From positions 1 through 8,910 of the forward strand of contig JALSIU010000332.1 in assembly GCA_026989715.1 (NCBI GenBank): DNA of 8,910 nt. The letters are read 5' to 3'. A program made the position numbers and the translations under genes. The number at the start of each line of letters is the position of its first letter. Within the stretch, counting starts at the first letter, position 1. Shown here piece after piece: positions 7,444 to 8,910 of the stretch. This DNA comes from Methylomonas sp. GTDB taxonomy: Bacteria; Pseudomonadota; Gammaproteobacteria; Methylococcales; Methylomonadaceae. The notes under the pieces were generated by a model, which did no database searches, was not told the origin of the DNA, and was given only the letters and a program-made list of their open reading frames with translations.

Positions 7444-7450
7444 GTAAAGT

Positions 7451-7818
7451 AGAGTTGGTCGATAAGCCGGGTTTTGTCTAGGACAGTCATTCATCTAGGC
7501 CATAAGTCACCTTATGGCTCAAGCGATCTACCCAGAAGCCGCATGGGCCATGCGTCTGCTTCTCTATTTGATCTTGCTCCAGGTAGGGTTTACCATGCCG
7601 CTCCTGTTACCAGTCACGCGGTGCGCTCTTACCGCACCATTTCACCCTTACCTCTCACCTAGAATCATAGATTGTAGGTGAGGGGCGGTTTATTTTCTGC
7701 TGCACTTTCCGTAGGCTCTCACCTCCCAGACGTTATCTGGTACCTTGCCCTGTTGGAGCCCGGACTTTCCTCTGTTTTACTTTTTGCAAAGTAAAAAAGC
7801 GACTGCCTGACCAACTCT
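7451..7818 (-). ncRNA. rnpB: RNase P RNA (M1 RNA), bacterial type A
   Basis: This is the catalytic RNA of ribonuclease P, which matures the 5' ends of tRNAs. On the minus strand it contains the universal blocks GAGGAAAGTCCGGGCTCC near the 5' end, GGTAAGGGTGAAATGGTGCG and GAGCGCACCGCG in the middle, and AGATGAATGACTGTC and ACCCGGCTTATCG at the 3' end. The ends were set by helix P1: AGAGTTGGTC (7818-7809) pairs perfectly with GACCAACTCT (7460-7451). The length of about 368 is close to the 377 of E. coli. The GGU that pairs with tRNA CCA is kept in GGGTAG (GGU at 7532-7530). Helix P12 is CTCACCT/AGGTGAG. Helix P3 is a simple 9-bp A-T-rich hairpin with a GCAA loop (7796-7775), simpler than in E. 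coli. It lies between rsmI and the regulator gene, all on the same strand. Confidence 0.97.
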
Positions 7819-7824
7819 GTGAGC

Positions 7825-7841
7825 ATTATAGCCGAATTATA
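7825..7841 (-). promoter_or_regulatory. rnpB: Tandem -10 boxes of the rnpB promoter
   Basis: Two perfect TATAAT hexamers on the minus strand lie at 7841-7836 and 7830-7825. The second ends six bases before position 7818, where helix P1 begins, which is the distance expected from a -10 box to a start site. No good -35 box is found at 16-18 bases from either hexamer; the TTGACT/TTGACC sequences near 7885 are too far away. Confidence 0.55.
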
Positions 7842-7954
7842 AACGGAAAGAGAATAAGTAATGTGAAGCTAATATTAAGAGGTCAAGTCAAACGAGACAA
7901 TTTTGCCAATTGGTTCGCATAATTTTTTTGAAAAATTAAAATTAGTTCTTTAAA

Positions 7955-7978
7955 AACAAAAAACTGCGGTTTTTTATT
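7955..7978 (-). terminator. Weak A-T-rich hairpin after rsmI
   Basis: Directly downstream of the rsmI stop, AATAAAAAAC and GTTTTTTGTT form a 10-bp stem (one G-U pair) around the loop CGCA, followed by TTTAAAG. The stem has a single G-C pair, so termination would be inefficient. It reads similarly on both strands. It is the only terminator-like structure between rsmI and rnpB. Confidence 0.35.
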
Positions 7979-7985
7979 GTTCATT

Positions 7986-8837
7986 TTAGGGTGAGGAGAG
8001 ATCCAGGGCGGCTTGATATAAAAGTTTCTTGCGCACTTTTGTAATATCGGCGGCTAGAGAGACAGCGGTTTTGATGGAGCATTCCTTTAGTAGGGTGACT
8101 AATATGTCTTGTTGTTGCTCAGTGAGTGTTGTCGGTTTTTTTTCTATTGTATCGCCTGCAATAAGCACAACAAATTCGCCGCGTTGCATATTATTGTCTT
8201 GTTCGACTAAATGAAGTATGTCGGTTAAACTGGCTTTAATGATGGTTTCATGTAATTTGGTGATTTCTCGGGCAATAACAACTTGACGATTCCCAGGGAG
8301 TATGGCGGCTAAATCCGTGAGGCAGTGTTTAATACGGTGGCACGATTCATAAAAAACCCAGGTTTCTGTAGCATGTTGTTTTGTTTTAAATAAACTTTGG
8401 CGCGCATTGGACGTGCGCGGTATAAAGCCTAAAAATGTAAAAGGTGTTACCGGCAACCCTGATGCAGAGAGAGCGGCAATTAAAGCGCATGCGCCCGGGA
8501 TAGGAGAGACGTCAATGCCTGATGCATGGGCTAAAGTCACTAAAGGCATTCCGGGGTCGCTAATTAATGGTGTGCCTGCGTCAGAAATGATGGCGATTGA
8601 AGCACCTTGCAGGATTTTATTAATGATGCCTTGTGCGGCTTGTGCTTCGTTGTGCTGGTGCAATGATGAGCAATGTGTATTAATACCATGGTGTTGCAAG
8701 AGTGTGTGCGCGTGACGGGTATCTTCTGCACAAATAAGTTCAACTTGTTGCAGTATTTGTATTGCTCTTATGCTTAAATCTGCTAAGTTTCCTATGGGGG
8801 TGGCTACAATATAAAGTGTGCCATGTTGCTTTGGCAT
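7986..8837 (-). CDS. rsmI: 16S rRNA (cytidine1402-2'-O)-methyltransferase
   Basis: RsmI methylates the 2'-OH of C1402 in the decoding centre of 16S rRNA, using S-adenosylmethionine; with RsmH it makes m4Cm1402. The 283-residue protein matches the family in length (E. coli 286). Motifs in order are YIVATPIGNLAD (9-20), AEDTR (37-41), SDAGTPLISDPG (85-96), PIPGACA (112-118), FLGFIP (135-140), FYESCHRI (162-169), AREITKLHE (189-197) and RGEFVVLIAG (219-228), plus the C-terminal helix segment SLAADITKVRKKLLYQAAL. The residue before HR in FYES-x-HR is Cys166; E. coli has Thr, so this position tolerates change. The start is supported by AGGATAA upstream of the ATG on the minus strand. It is followed by rnpB after a 167-base gap. 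The gene upstream, beyond the right edge, is not visible. Confidence 0.97.
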   Translation of the reverse strand: MPKQHGTLYIVATPIGNLADLSIRAIQILQQVELICAEDTRHAHTLLQHHGINTHCSSLHQHNEAQAAQGIINKILQGASIAIISDAGTPLISDPGMPLVTLAHASGIDVSPIPGACALIAALSASGLPVTPFTFLGFIPRTSNARQSLFKTKQHATETWVFYESCHRIKHCLTDLAAILPGNRQVVIAREITKLHETIIKASLTDILHLVEQDNNMQRGEFVVLIAGDTIEKKPTTLTEQQQDILVTLLKECSIKTAVSLAADITKVRKKLLYQAALDLSSP

Positions 8838-8910
8838 TTTGTTATCCTAGGTAAATGTCATATTCTGGGGAATAATAATATCATTACTGATTGACTTGAG
8901 TGTATTAATG

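Noticed and set aside
7474..7662. Open frame of 62 codons on the plus strand
   Set aside because: It lies entirely antisense within the RNase P RNA gene; conserved RNA sequence explains it.
8407..8715. 102-codon plus-strand open frame
   Set aside because: It is the antisense shadow of rsmI, which has every family motif.
8891..8896. TTGACT as a -35 box for a gene beyond the right edge
   Set aside because: The matching -10 box would fall outside the window, so it cannot be tested.

Overview
The window looks like chromosomal DNA of an AT-rich gammaproteobacterium. The evidence is the gene order dacA-ybeD-lipB-lipA, which is the Escherichia coli arrangement, together with a Crp/Clp-type regulator, a bacterial type A RNase P RNA and RsmI. 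The extra genes and the GAF-containing sensor kinase would fit a Methylococcales- or Legionella-like lineage, but that placement is a guess from memory and not shown by the sequence. I see no insertion sequence, phage gene, CRISPR array or tRNA.

Layout. Positions 1-1792 (minus) hold the N-terminal 597 residues of a membrane-bound sensor histidine kinase with a six-helix membrane domain, then PAS, GAF and HisKA; its ATPase part lies beyond the left edge. Positions 1793-2267 are a 475-base non-coding gap between divergent genes, with one plausible promoter for dacA. From 2268 to 6714 six genes run on the plus strand with short gaps or overlaps: dacA (penicillin-binding carboxypeptidase), dat (D-amino acid transaminase), ybeD (DUF493), a DUF523/TudS-like iron-sulfur protein, lipB and lipA. 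Converging on them from the minus strand are a Crp/Clp-type regulator (7392-6739), the RNase P RNA gene rnpB (7818-7451) and rsmI (8837-7986).

How the genes fit together. LipB moves octanoate from acyl carrier protein to lipoyl domains, and LipA inserts two sulfur atoms using one ordinary and one sacrificial [4Fe-4S] cluster. DacA trims terminal D-alanine from peptidoglycan pentapeptides, and Dat interconverts D-alanine and D-glutamate, the two D-amino acids of the peptidoglycan stem. Compared with E. coli, two genes are added to the dacA-ybeD-lipB-lipA cluster: dat after dacA, and the TudS-like gene directly before lipB, overlapping it by 11 bases.

Most of the window is core housekeeping. 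The points most worth following up are the TudS-like gene embedded in a lipoate operon, the Cys/His-rich GAF subfamily in the sensor kinase, and the regulator, whose effector pocket and length look more like Xanthomonas Clp (c-di-GMP responsive) than E. coli CRP.
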